Source of the DNA: JBLHUT01 sp047629975
GTDB taxonomy: Bacteria; Pseudomonadota; Alphaproteobacteria; Rhodobacterales; Rhodobacteraceae
Assembly: GCA_047629975.1 (NCBI GenBank)
Contig: JBLHUT010000208.1
Coordinates: forward strand, 1-6,334
DNA: 6,334 nucleotides
Direction: 5' to 3'
Below the pieces are notes generated by a model. That model did no database searches, had not been told where the DNA came from, and saw nothing but the letters and a program-made list of their open reading frames with translations. This document shows positions 1 through 5,712 of the stretch, piece by piece (position 1 is the stretch's first letter; each line of letters begins with the position of its first letter). The position numbers and the translations under genes were made by a program.

Positions 1-76
1 GGATTCGAACCCTGGGTAGGCTTGCACCCACAACGGTTTTCGAGACCGCCCCGTTCGACCACTCCGGCACCTCTCC
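1..76 (-). tRNA. tRNA-Ser(CGA), 3' end cut off by window edge
   Basis: On the minus strand this reads as the 5' and central part of a class II tRNA. It starts GGAGAGGTGCC (acceptor strand at 70-76) and has a D-arm. The 5-bp anticodon stem GCGGT/ACCGT encloses the 7-base loop CTCGAAA (plus 38-44), giving anticodon CGA at plus 40-42, which reads UCG serine codons. A long variable arm with a GGGT/ACCC-type stem follows, which is the serine hallmark, then the T-loop TTCGAAT. The window begins two bases into the 3' side of the T-stem, so the rest of that stem, the 3' acceptor strand and the discriminator base lie outside. The identity is secure from the anticodon and long variable arm together. 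Whether CCA is encoded cannot be seen. Confidence 0.95.
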
Positions 77-85
77 ATTCGTTGT

Positions 86-114
86 CGAGTAAGCCACTCT
101 GAGCGTGTCTGCAA
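86..114 (-). promoter_or_regulatory. Probable promoter of tRNA-Ser
   Basis: Minus-strand reading gives a -35-like CTTGCAG (TTGCAG at plus 109-114), a 17-base spacer, and a -10-like TACTCG (plus 86-91). Transcription would then begin near plus 79, a few bases before the mature 5' end at 76, as expected for a tRNA gene. Both hexamers match the sigma-70 consensus only partly, so the call relies mainly on position and spacing. Confidence 0.45.
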
Positions 115-168
115 GAGTGATTTCCACGATTTCGTGCAACTTTCCCTTTGCTCTTTTGTTTCGGGGGT

Positions 169-197
169 GTGTCATGGTTGCCAAGCTGTAGTATACG
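169..197 (+). promoter_or_regulatory. Possible promoter of the DUF2059-like gene
   Basis: A GTGTCA (169-174, four matches to TTGACA) lies 17 bases from TATACG (192-197, four matches to TATAAT), about 30 bases upstream of the ATG at 228. It is the best sigma-70-like pair in the gap between the divergent tRNA-Ser gene and this ORF, but pairs of this quality can occur by chance. Nothing else is recognisable in the 77-227 gap except the tRNA promoter on the other strand. Confidence 0.3.
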
Positions 198-227
198 GGG
201 CAGGGGCAAACCCGCAGGGAGGGTGTT

Positions 228-1094
228 ATGGAATTGAGGACTTTCAGGGATTTCTGTGTGACGGGCGTAGTTATGTTGCTTTTGGCGGCGCCGCTTTTGG
301 CCCAGCAAGCTGGATCCCGGGTGGCACCGCAGGTGTCTTTGGCGACCACGCCTTTGGTGACTGCGTTGATGCTGCCAGAGCTGATTGAGATAATGCGCGA
401 TGAAGGGCTGGAGCACGCTGATGAACTGGCGCAAGAGATGTTTCCGGATGCCGGCCGCACGCGTTGGCTGGACATGGTCGAGCGTATCTATGACCCCGCG
501 CGCATGCAGGACATCGTCGTTCAGCAATTCGACCTGGCAATGCAGGGCGTCGATATTCCTCGTCTCGAGGCGTTCTACGGGACGGATCAGGGCAAGCGCA
601 TTGTCGCACTGGAACTGTCGGCGCGGCGTGCCTTGCTCGACGAGGCTGTTGTCGACCTCAGCCGGCAGACCTGGGAGCATGCGCGCGATACCAATGACCC
701 TTCCCAAGCCATCCTTGGCCGGTTCATCGAGGCCAACGACCTTATCGAAATCAACGTTATGGGGGCGTTGAATGCAAATTTCGCGTTCTATCTGGGGCTG
801 TCGTCGGGGGGGGCTTTCGATGCCTCAATGACCGAGGACCAGATGCTGCGCGAGGTTTGGTCGCAAGAAGAGGCGATCCGGACCGAGACGACGCAATGGG
901 TCTATTCCTATCTTACGCTGGCCTTCCAACCCCTGTCCGCTGTCGATCTCGAGGCCTACATCGCCTTGTCGAATAGCACACAGGGCAGGGCGCTCAACGG
1001 GGGGCTGTTTGCTGCGTTCGATGCGCTTTTTGTGACCCTGTCGGGTGATTTGGGGCGTGCTGCGGCCCAATTTATGGGGGGAGAGGATATCTGA
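228..1094 (+). CDS. Secreted DUF2059-like protein of unknown function
   Basis: This encodes 288 aa. The N-terminus has a basic and hydrophobic stretch, then VVMLLLAAPLLAQ ending near residue 26, which looks like a Sec signal peptide with cleavage after Ala25. The mature protein should therefore be periplasmic or secreted. No catalytic motif is visible and the rest is predicted to be helical. Two segments resemble the DUF2059 core (a Leu-Glu-Ala-Phe/Tyr helix followed by a Gln-Gly turn): LEAFYGTDQGKR at 113-124 and LEAYIALSNSTQGRA at 241-255, which suggests an internal duplication. The start is supported by AGGGAGGG five or so bases before the ATG. The family assignment is from memory of the motif and its function is unknown. 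The coding sequence contains an uninterrupted run of eight G at 806-813 (codons 193-196) without loss of frame. It stands alone, divergent from the tRNA gene and 233 bases upstream of rplU. Confidence 0.8.
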   Translation: MELRTFRDFCVTGVVMLLLAAPLLAQQAGSRVAPQVSLATTPLVTALMLPELIEIMRDEGLEHADELAQEMFPDAGRTRWLDMVERIYDPARMQDIVVQQFDLAMQGVDIPRLEAFYGTDQGKRIVALELSARRALLDEAVVDLSRQTWEHARDTNDPSQAILGRFIEANDLIEINVMGALNANFAFYLGLSSGGAFDASMTEDQMLREVWSQEEAIRTETTQWVYSYLTLAFQPLSAVDLEAYIALSNSTQGRALNGGLFAAFDALFVTLSGDLGRAAAQFMGGEDI

Positions 1095-1115
1095 GCCGTT
1101 TGTGCGGCCTGTTTT
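1095..1115 (+). terminator. Weak candidate terminator after the DUF2059-like gene
   Basis: A 4-bp GC stem GCCG (1095-1098)/CGGC (1105-1108) with a 6-base loop is followed by CTGTTTT. The stem begins directly after the stop codon. It is short, and the T run is only four bases, so termination is possible but weakly supported. Confidence 0.3.
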
Positions 1116-1148
1116 AGGGGGAATGCGTCAAAGCGCGCGAGTTCGCCC

Positions 1149-1177
1149 TTGACTCAATCGCTGAATCTGCGGATACG
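1149..1177 (+). promoter_or_regulatory. Probable rplU-rpmA promoter
   Basis: CTTGACT places a strong -35 (TTGACT, 1149-1154, five of six to consensus) 17 bases before GATACG (1172-1177), a weak -10 sharing the ATA core. Alphaproteobacterial housekeeping promoters commonly keep a CTTGAC -35 and tolerate a variable -10. Initiation would fall near 1184, leaving a 5' leader of about 140 bases before the L21 start. Confidence 0.5.
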
Positions 1178-1188
1178 GCACGCTCTGA

Positions 1189-1293
1189 CCTCGGGTGCGT
1201 TCTGGCGCGGGGTGCTGAATCAACTGTCGCCCGAAAGGGCGCGCTGTCCGAGGCGGGTTTCCTTGTGAGACCCTCAACGCCGGAAATATCCGG
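1189..1293 (+). promoter_or_regulatory. Possible structured 5' leader of rplU
   Basis: Three pairings can be seen in the region between the promoter and rplU. CCTCGG (1189-1194) is complementary to CCGAGG (1248-1253) and would enclose a perfect 5-bp hairpin with a GAAA tetraloop (CGCCC 1228-1232, GAAA 1233-1236, GGGCG 1237-1241). Downstream, CCGGA (1280-1284)/TCCGG (1289-1293) forms a second 5-bp hairpin with an AATA loop. Ribosomal-protein operons often have leaders that bind the product for feedback, and an L21 leader is known in Bacillus-type bacteria. I cannot match this one to a described family, so regulation by L21 is inference only. In GC-rich DNA, short helices also arise by chance. 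Confidence 0.35.
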
Positions 1294-1327
1294 GGCCACA
1301 CGACGCGGAAGTAAAAAGGAAGATGCT

Positions 1328-1957
1328 ATGTTTGCGGTCCTCAAGACCGGTGGCAAGCAGTACAAGGTCGCCACTGGCGATGTACTGCGTGTCGAACGGC
1401 TGGCGGCACATGCCGGCGATACGGTGCAATTCAACGATATTCTGATGGTGAATTCGACTGTGGGCGCGCCCATGGTGGAAGGGGCCGCCGTACAGGCGAC
1501 CGTGATCGACCAGATCAAAGGCGAGAAGTTGATCCACTTCGTCAAGCGGCGTCGTAAGCACGGCTCCAAGCGGACAAAGGGCCACCGCCAGAAGCTGACA
1601 CTGGTGCGCATCACCGACATTCTTGAAACCGGCGCGGCCGACACTGGCATCACGGTTGCGATCGGAACGGGTACTGCAGCGGGTCGTGCATTGTTTGCAC
1701 AGGCGCCTGTGGTTGCTGCACCGGCACTTGCCAAGGCGGCTCCTGTCGCGGATGGCGCCGACGATCTTAAAGTGCTTTCGGGCGTTGGTCCTGCACTCGA
1801 GAAGAAGCTTCATGCCGCAGGCGTGACCAGCTTTGCTCAGATCGCTGGCTGGACCGAAGCCGATGTGGCTGCTATGGACGAGCAACTGTCGTTCAAAGGC
1901 CGTATCGACCGCGAGGGCTGGATCGAGCAGGCCAAAGAACTGGCAAACGGCAAATAG
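1328..1957 (+). CDS. rplU: 50S ribosomal protein L21 with C-terminal helix-hairpin-helix extension
   Basis: This encodes 209 aa, about twice the roughly 103 aa of a typical L21. Residues 1-101 are canonical L21: MFAVLKTGGKQYKV at the N-terminus, the basic block FVKRRRKHGSKRTKGHRQK (71-89) and VRITDI near 93-98. These sit on 23S rRNA in the large subunit. Residues 102-145 form an Ala-rich low-complexity linker. Residues 146-207 form a helix-hairpin-helix-like module with LSGVGPALEKKL at 150-161, then QIAGWTEADV and FKGRIDREGWIEQAKEL. From memory, similar tails occur on L21 and on some NuoE proteins of Rhodobacterales. The ATG at 1328 is chosen over an in-frame GTG at 1265 because it gives the conserved L21 N-terminus and has an AAGGAAG ribosome-binding site just upstream. 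It is followed by rpmA after 12 bases, consistent with one operon. Confidence 0.97.
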   Translation: MFAVLKTGGKQYKVATGDVLRVERLAAHAGDTVQFNDILMVNSTVGAPMVEGAAVQATVIDQIKGEKLIHFVKRRRKHGSKRTKGHRQKLTLVRITDILETGAADTGITVAIGTGTAAGRALFAQAPVVAAPALAKAAPVADGADDLKVLSGVGPALEKKLHAAGVTSFAQIAGWTEADVAAMDEQLSFKGRIDREGWIEQAKELANGK

Positions 1958-1969
1958 GAGAAACGCACA

Positions 1970-2239
1970 ATGGCACATAAAAAAGCAGGCGGTTCATCCC
2001 GTAACGGTCGCGACTCTGCGGGTCGGCGGCTTGGCGTAAAGAAATATGGCGGCGAAGCTGTCATCTCTGGTAACATTATCGTGCGTCAGCGCGGCACCAA
2101 GTGGTGGCCGGGCGAGGGCGTCGGGCTTGGCAAGGATCACACGATCTTTGCGGTGACCGAAGGAGCGGTAAAGTTCCACACAGGTCTCAAGGGCCGTACG
2201 TTCATATCGGTTCTTCCCGTGGCCGAGGCAGCAGAGTAA
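1970..2239 (+). CDS. rpmA: 50S ribosomal protein L27
   Basis: This encodes 89 aa, the usual length. The N-terminus MAHKKAGGSSRNGRDSAGRR matches bacterial L27, whose N-terminal tail reaches the peptidyl-transferase centre. GNIIVRQRGTKWWPG (55-69 region) and the later GKDHTIFAV are also family signatures. There is no Firmicutes-type cleavable N-terminal extension, because Ala-His-Lys-Lys follows the start directly. The ribosome-binding site AGGAG overlaps the rplU stop codon (TAG at 1955-1957), suggesting coupled expression with rplU. The pair rplU-rpmA is conserved across bacteria, and the strong terminator 30-odd bases downstream closes the unit. Confidence 0.98.
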   Translation: MAHKKAGGSSRNGRDSAGRRLGVKKYGGEAVISGNIIVRQRGTKWWPGEGVGLGKDHTIFAVTEGAVKFHTGLKGRTFISVLPVAEAAE

Positions 2240-2270
2240 GCCGCTACCCCAAGGGTACCGTAAGATAGCA

Positions 2271-2303
2271 AAAGGGGACCGGCGTTGCTGGTCCCTTTTT
2301 TTT
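2271..2303 (+). terminator. Strong intrinsic terminator after rpmA
   Basis: GGGACC (2275-2280) pairs perfectly with GGTCCC (2290-2295) around the 9-base loop GGCGTTGCT, followed by eight consecutive T (2296-2303). The preceding AAAG (2271-2274) can extend the stem into the T tract. This is a textbook Rho-independent terminator for rplU-rpmA. Confidence 0.93.
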
Positions 2304-2322
2304 GCTTTGAAAGGCACTGACG

Positions 2323-2925
2323 ATGGGTGTTGCTGTTATCGGGTTTCTGGCTTTTGCGGTATCGCAGGTTGGCACGCCCGGCCCCGCGAATATGGCGTTA
2401 CTGGCCACCGGGGCGCGCTATGGCCTGCGCGCGGCGTTGCCGTTCGTTGGGGGTGTTGTGGTGGGCAAGCAGTTGATCATCTGGCCGATCGGGTTCGGTT
2501 TGATGTCACTGGCAGGCCAGTACCCTTGGGTTTTCGAGACCCTGAAATGGCTTTCGGCAGGCTATATCTTTTGGCTCGCGTGGCGGGTTGCGAACATGTC
2601 GCTCGATACATCGCACGGGCCCGCAGATGTGCCGGGGTTTGCCGCGGGACTGGTTGTTCATCCGCTCAATCCAAAGGCATGGGCAATGATCACGGCGGGG
2701 TTCACGCAGTTCACAGCCGCGGGGACACCCGCATTTGAGGCAACTGCAACGATTGCAATATGCCTTCTTGGTGCCCAATTGGTGTTGCATCCTGTGTGGA
2801 CATGGGCCGGCGACCGGATTGCGCGCACGATCGCGGGCTCCGGCAAGGAAAGGCTGCTGATGCGTGTTCTTGCGGCACTGACAGTTGTCAGCGTGCTCTA
2901 TGCGCTCTTTAAGGGAGGTTTGTAA
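2323..2925 (+). CDS. LysE/RhtB-family exporter (inner membrane)
   Basis: This encodes 200 aa, the usual length for this family of small amino-acid and metabolite exporters. The N-terminal helix carries the family signature GTPGPANMALLATGAR (17-32). Hydrophobic stretches near residues 4-16, 37-62, 71-90, 105-127, 137-160 and 180-197 fit about six membrane segments. NPKAW at 116-120 matches the conserved Asn-Pro-Lys motif of the family's second half. The substrate cannot be told from the sequence: the family includes exporters of lysine/arginine, threonine, homoserine lactone and others. The start ATG has GAAAGG eight bases upstream. It starts only 20 bases after the rpmA terminator with no clear promoter between, so it either relies on read-through or has a promoter overlapping the rpmA end. 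It is coupled to the downstream acetyltransferase gene by a one-base overlap. Confidence 0.9.
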   Translation: MGVAVIGFLAFAVSQVGTPGPANMALLATGARYGLRAALPFVGGVVVGKQLIIWPIGFGLMSLAGQYPWVFETLKWLSAGYIFWLAWRVANMSLDTSHGPADVPGFAAGLVVHPLNPKAWAMITAGFTQFTAAGTPAFEATATIAICLLGAQLVLHPVWTWAGDRIARTIAGSGKERLLMRVLAALTVVSVLYALFKGGL

Positions 2926-3476
2926 TGCAGATGCAATCGTTCGACGGTCAGGCCGTTTTAAGAGGCGCGCGTGTGACGCTGCGCCCGCTCACGCATCTGG
3001 ATGCAGGTCCGATCGTAGAGTTCGCCGGCGATTTGAACGTATCGCGCTTTACACGCACCATCCCGTATCCGTTCGGGATGCAAGACGCGCAAGCCTTTGT
3101 TGCGCGCAGCATTGATGTCGGGCGCACGATTGGCGATGTCTGGGCCATGGATGGCACGGCAAGTGGCTTGGGGTCGCTTGTCGGGGTGATCGGGCTGGCC
3201 CCCATGAACAGCGGGCGCGCGCGCCAATCAGAGATCGGGTACTGGGTTGCACCGGCATTGTGGAATTCGGGGCTGGCCTCCGAGGGGCTCAATCTGTTGC
3301 TCGAAGCGAACCCGCAAAAGTCGCAGACGATTTTCGCAGAGGTCTTTCAGGACAATCCCGGCTCTGCGCGGGTTCTGACAAACGCGGGCTTCGAGTTTGT
3401 GGGCGACGCCGAAAGCTTCAGTCTGGCCAGAAACCTGACGATCCCGACCTGGACCTATCTCAAAACCTTCGGCTAA
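2925..3476 (+). CDS. GNAT-family N-acetyltransferase, RimJ/RimL-like
   Basis: This encodes 183 aa and should be a cytoplasmic acetyl-CoA-dependent acetyltransferase. The N-terminus LRGARVTLRPLTHLDA (12-27) is the opening strand and helix typical of RimJ/RimL-type enzymes. The acetyl-CoA binding region is EIGYWVAPALWNSGLASEGL (103-122), with WNSGLA in the place of the usual WGRGYA loop. DNPGSARVLTNAGFEFVGD (143-161) matches the C-terminal motif B with the conserved Asn-x-x-Ser pattern. The acceptor (protein N-terminus, amino acid or small molecule) is unknown. The ATG at 2925 overlaps the previous stop codon (TAATG), and AAGGGAGG lies 6-7 bases upstream, within the exporter gene. Translational coupling with the LysE-type exporter hints at a shared metabolite, but this is inference. 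Confidence 0.9.
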   Translation: MQMQSFDGQAVLRGARVTLRPLTHLDAGPIVEFAGDLNVSRFTRTIPYPFGMQDAQAFVARSIDVGRTIGDVWAMDGTASGLGSLVGVIGLAPMNSGRARQSEIGYWVAPALWNSGLASEGLNLLLEANPQKSQTIFAEVFQDNPGSARVLTNAGFEFVGDAESFSLARNLTIPTWTYLKTFG

Positions 3477-3561
3477 AGCCGTGATCGGCGCGCGACGGGT
3501 TGAGCCTGTGCCCGCGATCCTTTAACGGCTGTATAACTCTTGTGGCAAAGGCCCGTTCCCA

Positions 3562-4599
3562 ATGAAATTTCTCGATCTGACCAAAGTTTATGTGCGCTCC
3601 GGTGGCGGTGGTGGCGGTTCGGTGTCGTTTCGCCGTGAGAAATACATCGAATACGGTGGTCCTGACGGGGGCGACGGCGGGCGCGGTGGTGATGTCATTG
3701 CCGAAGTCACCGATGGTCTGAACACGCTGATCGATTTCAGATACCAACAGCATTTCTTTGCCAAAAACGGTGTGCCCGGAATGGGGCAGCAACGTACCGG
3801 CAAGGACGGCGACGACATTATCCTGCGCGTGCCCGTCGGAACCGAGATCCTTGACGAGGACGAAGACACCGTGATCGCCGACATGACCGAAATCGGTCAG
3901 CGGGTCGTTCTGGCAAAGGGCGGCAACGGCGGTTTTGGCAACCTCCATTTCAAATCCTCCACCAATCAGGCCCCGCGGCGCGCCAATCCCGGTCTTCCCG
4001 GCGTAGAGCGGACATTGTGGTTGCGGCTCAAACTGATTGCCGATGCGGGTCTTTTGGGGCTACCGAATGCGGGCAAGTCGACGTTTCTGGCGGCCACGTC
4101 CAATGCGCGCCCCAAAATTGCGGATTACCCGTTTACGACGCTGCATCCCAATCTGGGCGTGGTCGGGATTGATGGCACCGAATTCGTGATGGCGGATATT
4201 CCCGGGTTGATCGAGGGCGCCCACGAGGGCAAGGGCATCGGGGACAGGTTTCTGGGCCATGTGGAGCGGTGCTCTGTTCTGTTGCATCTGGTGGACGGCA
4301 CGTCCGACACCGTGGGCGAGGATTGTACCACGATCCTCAACGAGCTGGAGGCCTATGGCGGCGATCTGTTCTTCAAGCCCCGCGTGACCGCGTTGAACAA
4401 GATCGACGCGCTGGACGATGATGAGGTGCGCGAAAAGATGGCCGAGTTGAAAGAGGCGTGCGGCGGGCCGGTCTGGGCCTTGTCGGGGGTCAGTCGCTCC
4501 GGTGTGCCAGAGGTGCTGCGCGCGCTGCGGCGGGTGATCGACACGACCAAGGCCGCGGAGGCTGCGCAAGGGCAGGAGCCTGAGACGTGGCAACCATAA
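3562..4599 (+). CDS. obgE: Obg-family ribosome-assembly GTPase
   Basis: This encodes 345 aa. Residues 1-158 form the Gly-rich Obg fold: MKFLDLTKVYVRSGGGGGGS at the start, YGGPDGGDGGRGGDV (31-45) and KGGNGGFGN (119-127). The GTPase domain follows with G1 GLPNAGKST (166-174), the switch region YPFTTLHP (189-196), G3 DIPGLIEGA (212-220), G4 NKID (279-282) and a G5-like SGVS (308-311). All catalytic and nucleotide-binding motifs are intact. Little remains after the G domain (ending near 328 with a short acidic/Ala tail), so the optional C-terminal OCT domain seen in some relatives is absent. Obg acts in late 50S assembly and stress/(p)ppGpp signalling. The ATG lacks a strong Shine-Dalgarno (only AAAGG about 10 bases upstream), but the N-terminus is canonical. 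Its 3' end overlaps proB by 13 bases. Confidence 0.97.
   Translation: MKFLDLTKVYVRSGGGGGGSVSFRREKYIEYGGPDGGDGGRGGDVIAEVTDGLNTLIDFRYQQHFFAKNGVPGMGQQRTGKDGDDIILRVPVGTEILDEDEDTVIADMTEIGQRVVLAKGGNGGFGNLHFKSSTNQAPRRANPGLPGVERTLWLRLKLIADAGLLGLPNAGKSTFLAATSNARPKIADYPFTTLHPNLGVVGIDGTEFVMADIPGLIEGAHEGKGIGDRFLGHVERCSVLLHLVDGTSDTVGEDCTTILNELEAYGGDLFFKPRVTALNKIDALDDDEVREKMAELKEACGGPVWALSGVSRSGVPEVLRALRRVIDTTKAAEAAQGQEPETWQP
4574..4578 (+). promoter_or_regulatory. Ribosome-binding site deciding the proB GTG start
   Basis: AGGAG sits eight bases before the GTG at 4587, inside the last codons of obgE. It supports the GTG rather than a later codon as the proB start. Confidence 0.75.
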
Positions 4600-5693
4600 G
4601 TTCGGCGCGCAGACTGGTTGTAAAAATCGGCTCCGCCCTGTTGGTGGACAGGTCCGACGGGGCGCTGCGCGAGGAGTGGCTGACCAGTCTCGTGGCCGAT
4701 GTGGCTGCCGCCAAGGCAGGCGGCTCGGATGTTGTACTGGTCTCGTCGGGCTCTATCGCGCTGGGTCGGGGGATGCTGGGGCTGGCGGCCGGTCCGCTCG
4801 CACTTGAGCAATCACAGGCGGCCGCGGCGGTTGGTCAAATCCGGCTCGCCCAAGCGTATCAACAGGCCTTGGCCCCCCACGGCATCGTGGCGGCACAGGT
4901 GTTGTTGACGCTCGAGGACAGCGAGGACCGGCGGCGGTATCTCAACACACGTGCGACGCTGGAGCAGTTGCTGGCGCTTGGCTGCGTGCCGATTGTGAAC
5001 GAGAACGACACGATCGCGACAGACGAAATCCGTTACGGCGATAACGACCGTTTGGCGGCGCAAGTGGCGGTCACCATCGGGGCGGATCACCTTGTGCTGT
5101 TGTCGGATGTGGACGGGCTGTATTCGGCCAACCCGCAGATTGACCCGACAGCGACCCGGTTTGCGCGTGTTGACCGGATCACACCCCAGATCGAGGAAAT
5201 GGCAGGCGAGGCGGCGTCCAGCCTGTCAAAAGGCGGGATGCGCACCAAGGTCATGGCGGCTAAAACCGCGATGGCGGCGGGGTGTGCAATGGTGATCACC
5301 GAAGGCAGCCGCAACAATCCTTTGGCCGCGTTGCGCGACGGGGCGCCGTGTACGTGGTTCATGCCACAAGACGACCCGCAGGTGGCGCGCAAACGCTGGA
5401 TCGCGGCCATGAAGCCCCGTGGCAGCCTGACACTTGATGCGGGGGCGGCAATGGCGCTTTCGCGGGGGAAGTCTTTGTTGCCGGCGGGGGTGACAAAGGT
5501 TTCGGGCAGTTTTGGCCGGGGCGATCCGGTCGAGATACTGTCGGCACAAGGGCACCCGCTGGGCCTTGGGCTGTCTCGCTATACGGCAACCGAGGCGCGC
5601 GCAATCGCGGGTCACCGCTCTGACGAGATCGAGGCACTCCTTGGATATGCAGGGCGTGCGGCCTTGATTCACCGCGACGACATGGTGATTTGA
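4587..5693 (+). CDS. proB: Glutamate 5-kinase
   Basis: This encodes 368 aa, the full two-domain length. It phosphorylates L-glutamate with ATP to gamma-glutamyl phosphate, the first and feedback-controlled step of proline synthesis. The amino-acid kinase domain (about 8-255) shows VVKIGSALLV (11-20), the nucleotide loop VSSGSIALG (52-60), NENDTIA (138-144), YGDNDRLAA (150-158), LLSDVDGLY (171-179) and the ATP-site GGMRTK (216-221). A C-terminal PUA domain follows from about 276 to 352 (PRGSLTLDAGAAMAL, LLPAGVTKVSGSFGRGD). Translation starts with GTG at 4587, within the end of obgE in another frame. A good AGGAG and the conserved Arg-Arg-Leu-Val-Val-Lys-Ile-Gly beginning support this. The obgE-proB overlap implies co-transcription and probable translational coupling. 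No proA follows: chpT on the opposite strand comes next. Confidence 0.97.
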   Translation: MATISSARRLVVKIGSALLVDRSDGALREEWLTSLVADVAAAKAGGSDVVLVSSGSIALGRGMLGLAAGPLALEQSQAAAAVGQIRLAQAYQQALAPHGIVAAQVLLTLEDSEDRRRYLNTRATLEQLLALGCVPIVNENDTIATDEIRYGDNDRLAAQVAVTIGADHLVLLSDVDGLYSANPQIDPTATRFARVDRITPQIEEMAGEAASSLSKGGMRTKVMAAKTAMAAGCAMVITEGSRNNPLAALRDGAPCTWFMPQDDPQVARKRWIAAMKPRGSLTLDAGAAMALSRGKSLLPAGVTKVSGSFGRGDPVEILSAQGHPLGLGLSRYTATEARAIAGHRSDEIEALLGYAGRAALIHRDDMVI

Positions 5694-5712
5694 CCCCGAA
5701 GGGCTGTGTGGA

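Noticed and set aside
1265..1327. Extended rplU start at the GTG at 1265
   Set aside because: It would add 21 residues before the canonical MFAVLKTGGKQYKV, and the ATG at 1328 has a good AAGGAAG site.
1274..1978. Long open frame on the minus strand opposite rplU
   Set aside because: It is a shadow of rplU: the plus frame has an unmistakable L21, and the antisense product resembles no protein family I know.
2245..2257. Small hairpin TACCC-CAA-GGGTA after rpmA
   Set aside because: The stem is five bp with a three-base loop and no T tract, and the strong terminator just downstream explains the end of the transcript.
3483..3519. Inverted repeat GATCG/CGATC with inner CGGG/CCCG after the GNAT gene, considered as a terminator
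   Set aside because: The helices are interrupted by an eight-base bulge, the loop is eleven bases, and no T run follows (TTTAAC only).
3532..3537. TATAAC as a -10 box for an obgE promoter
   Set aside because: It is a good -10 match by itself, but there is no acceptable -35 at 16-18 bases upstream. The nearest TTGAGC is 26 bases away.
4060..4593. Long minus-strand open frame opposite obgE
   Set aside because: It runs antisense to the intact GTPase domain, has Arg/His-rich low-complexity composition typical of GC-rich shadow frames, and lacks a convincing ribosome-binding site.
5226..5672. Minus-strand open frame opposite the proB PUA region
   Set aside because: ProB is complete and conserved on the plus strand across this span, and the antisense peptide shows no motifs.
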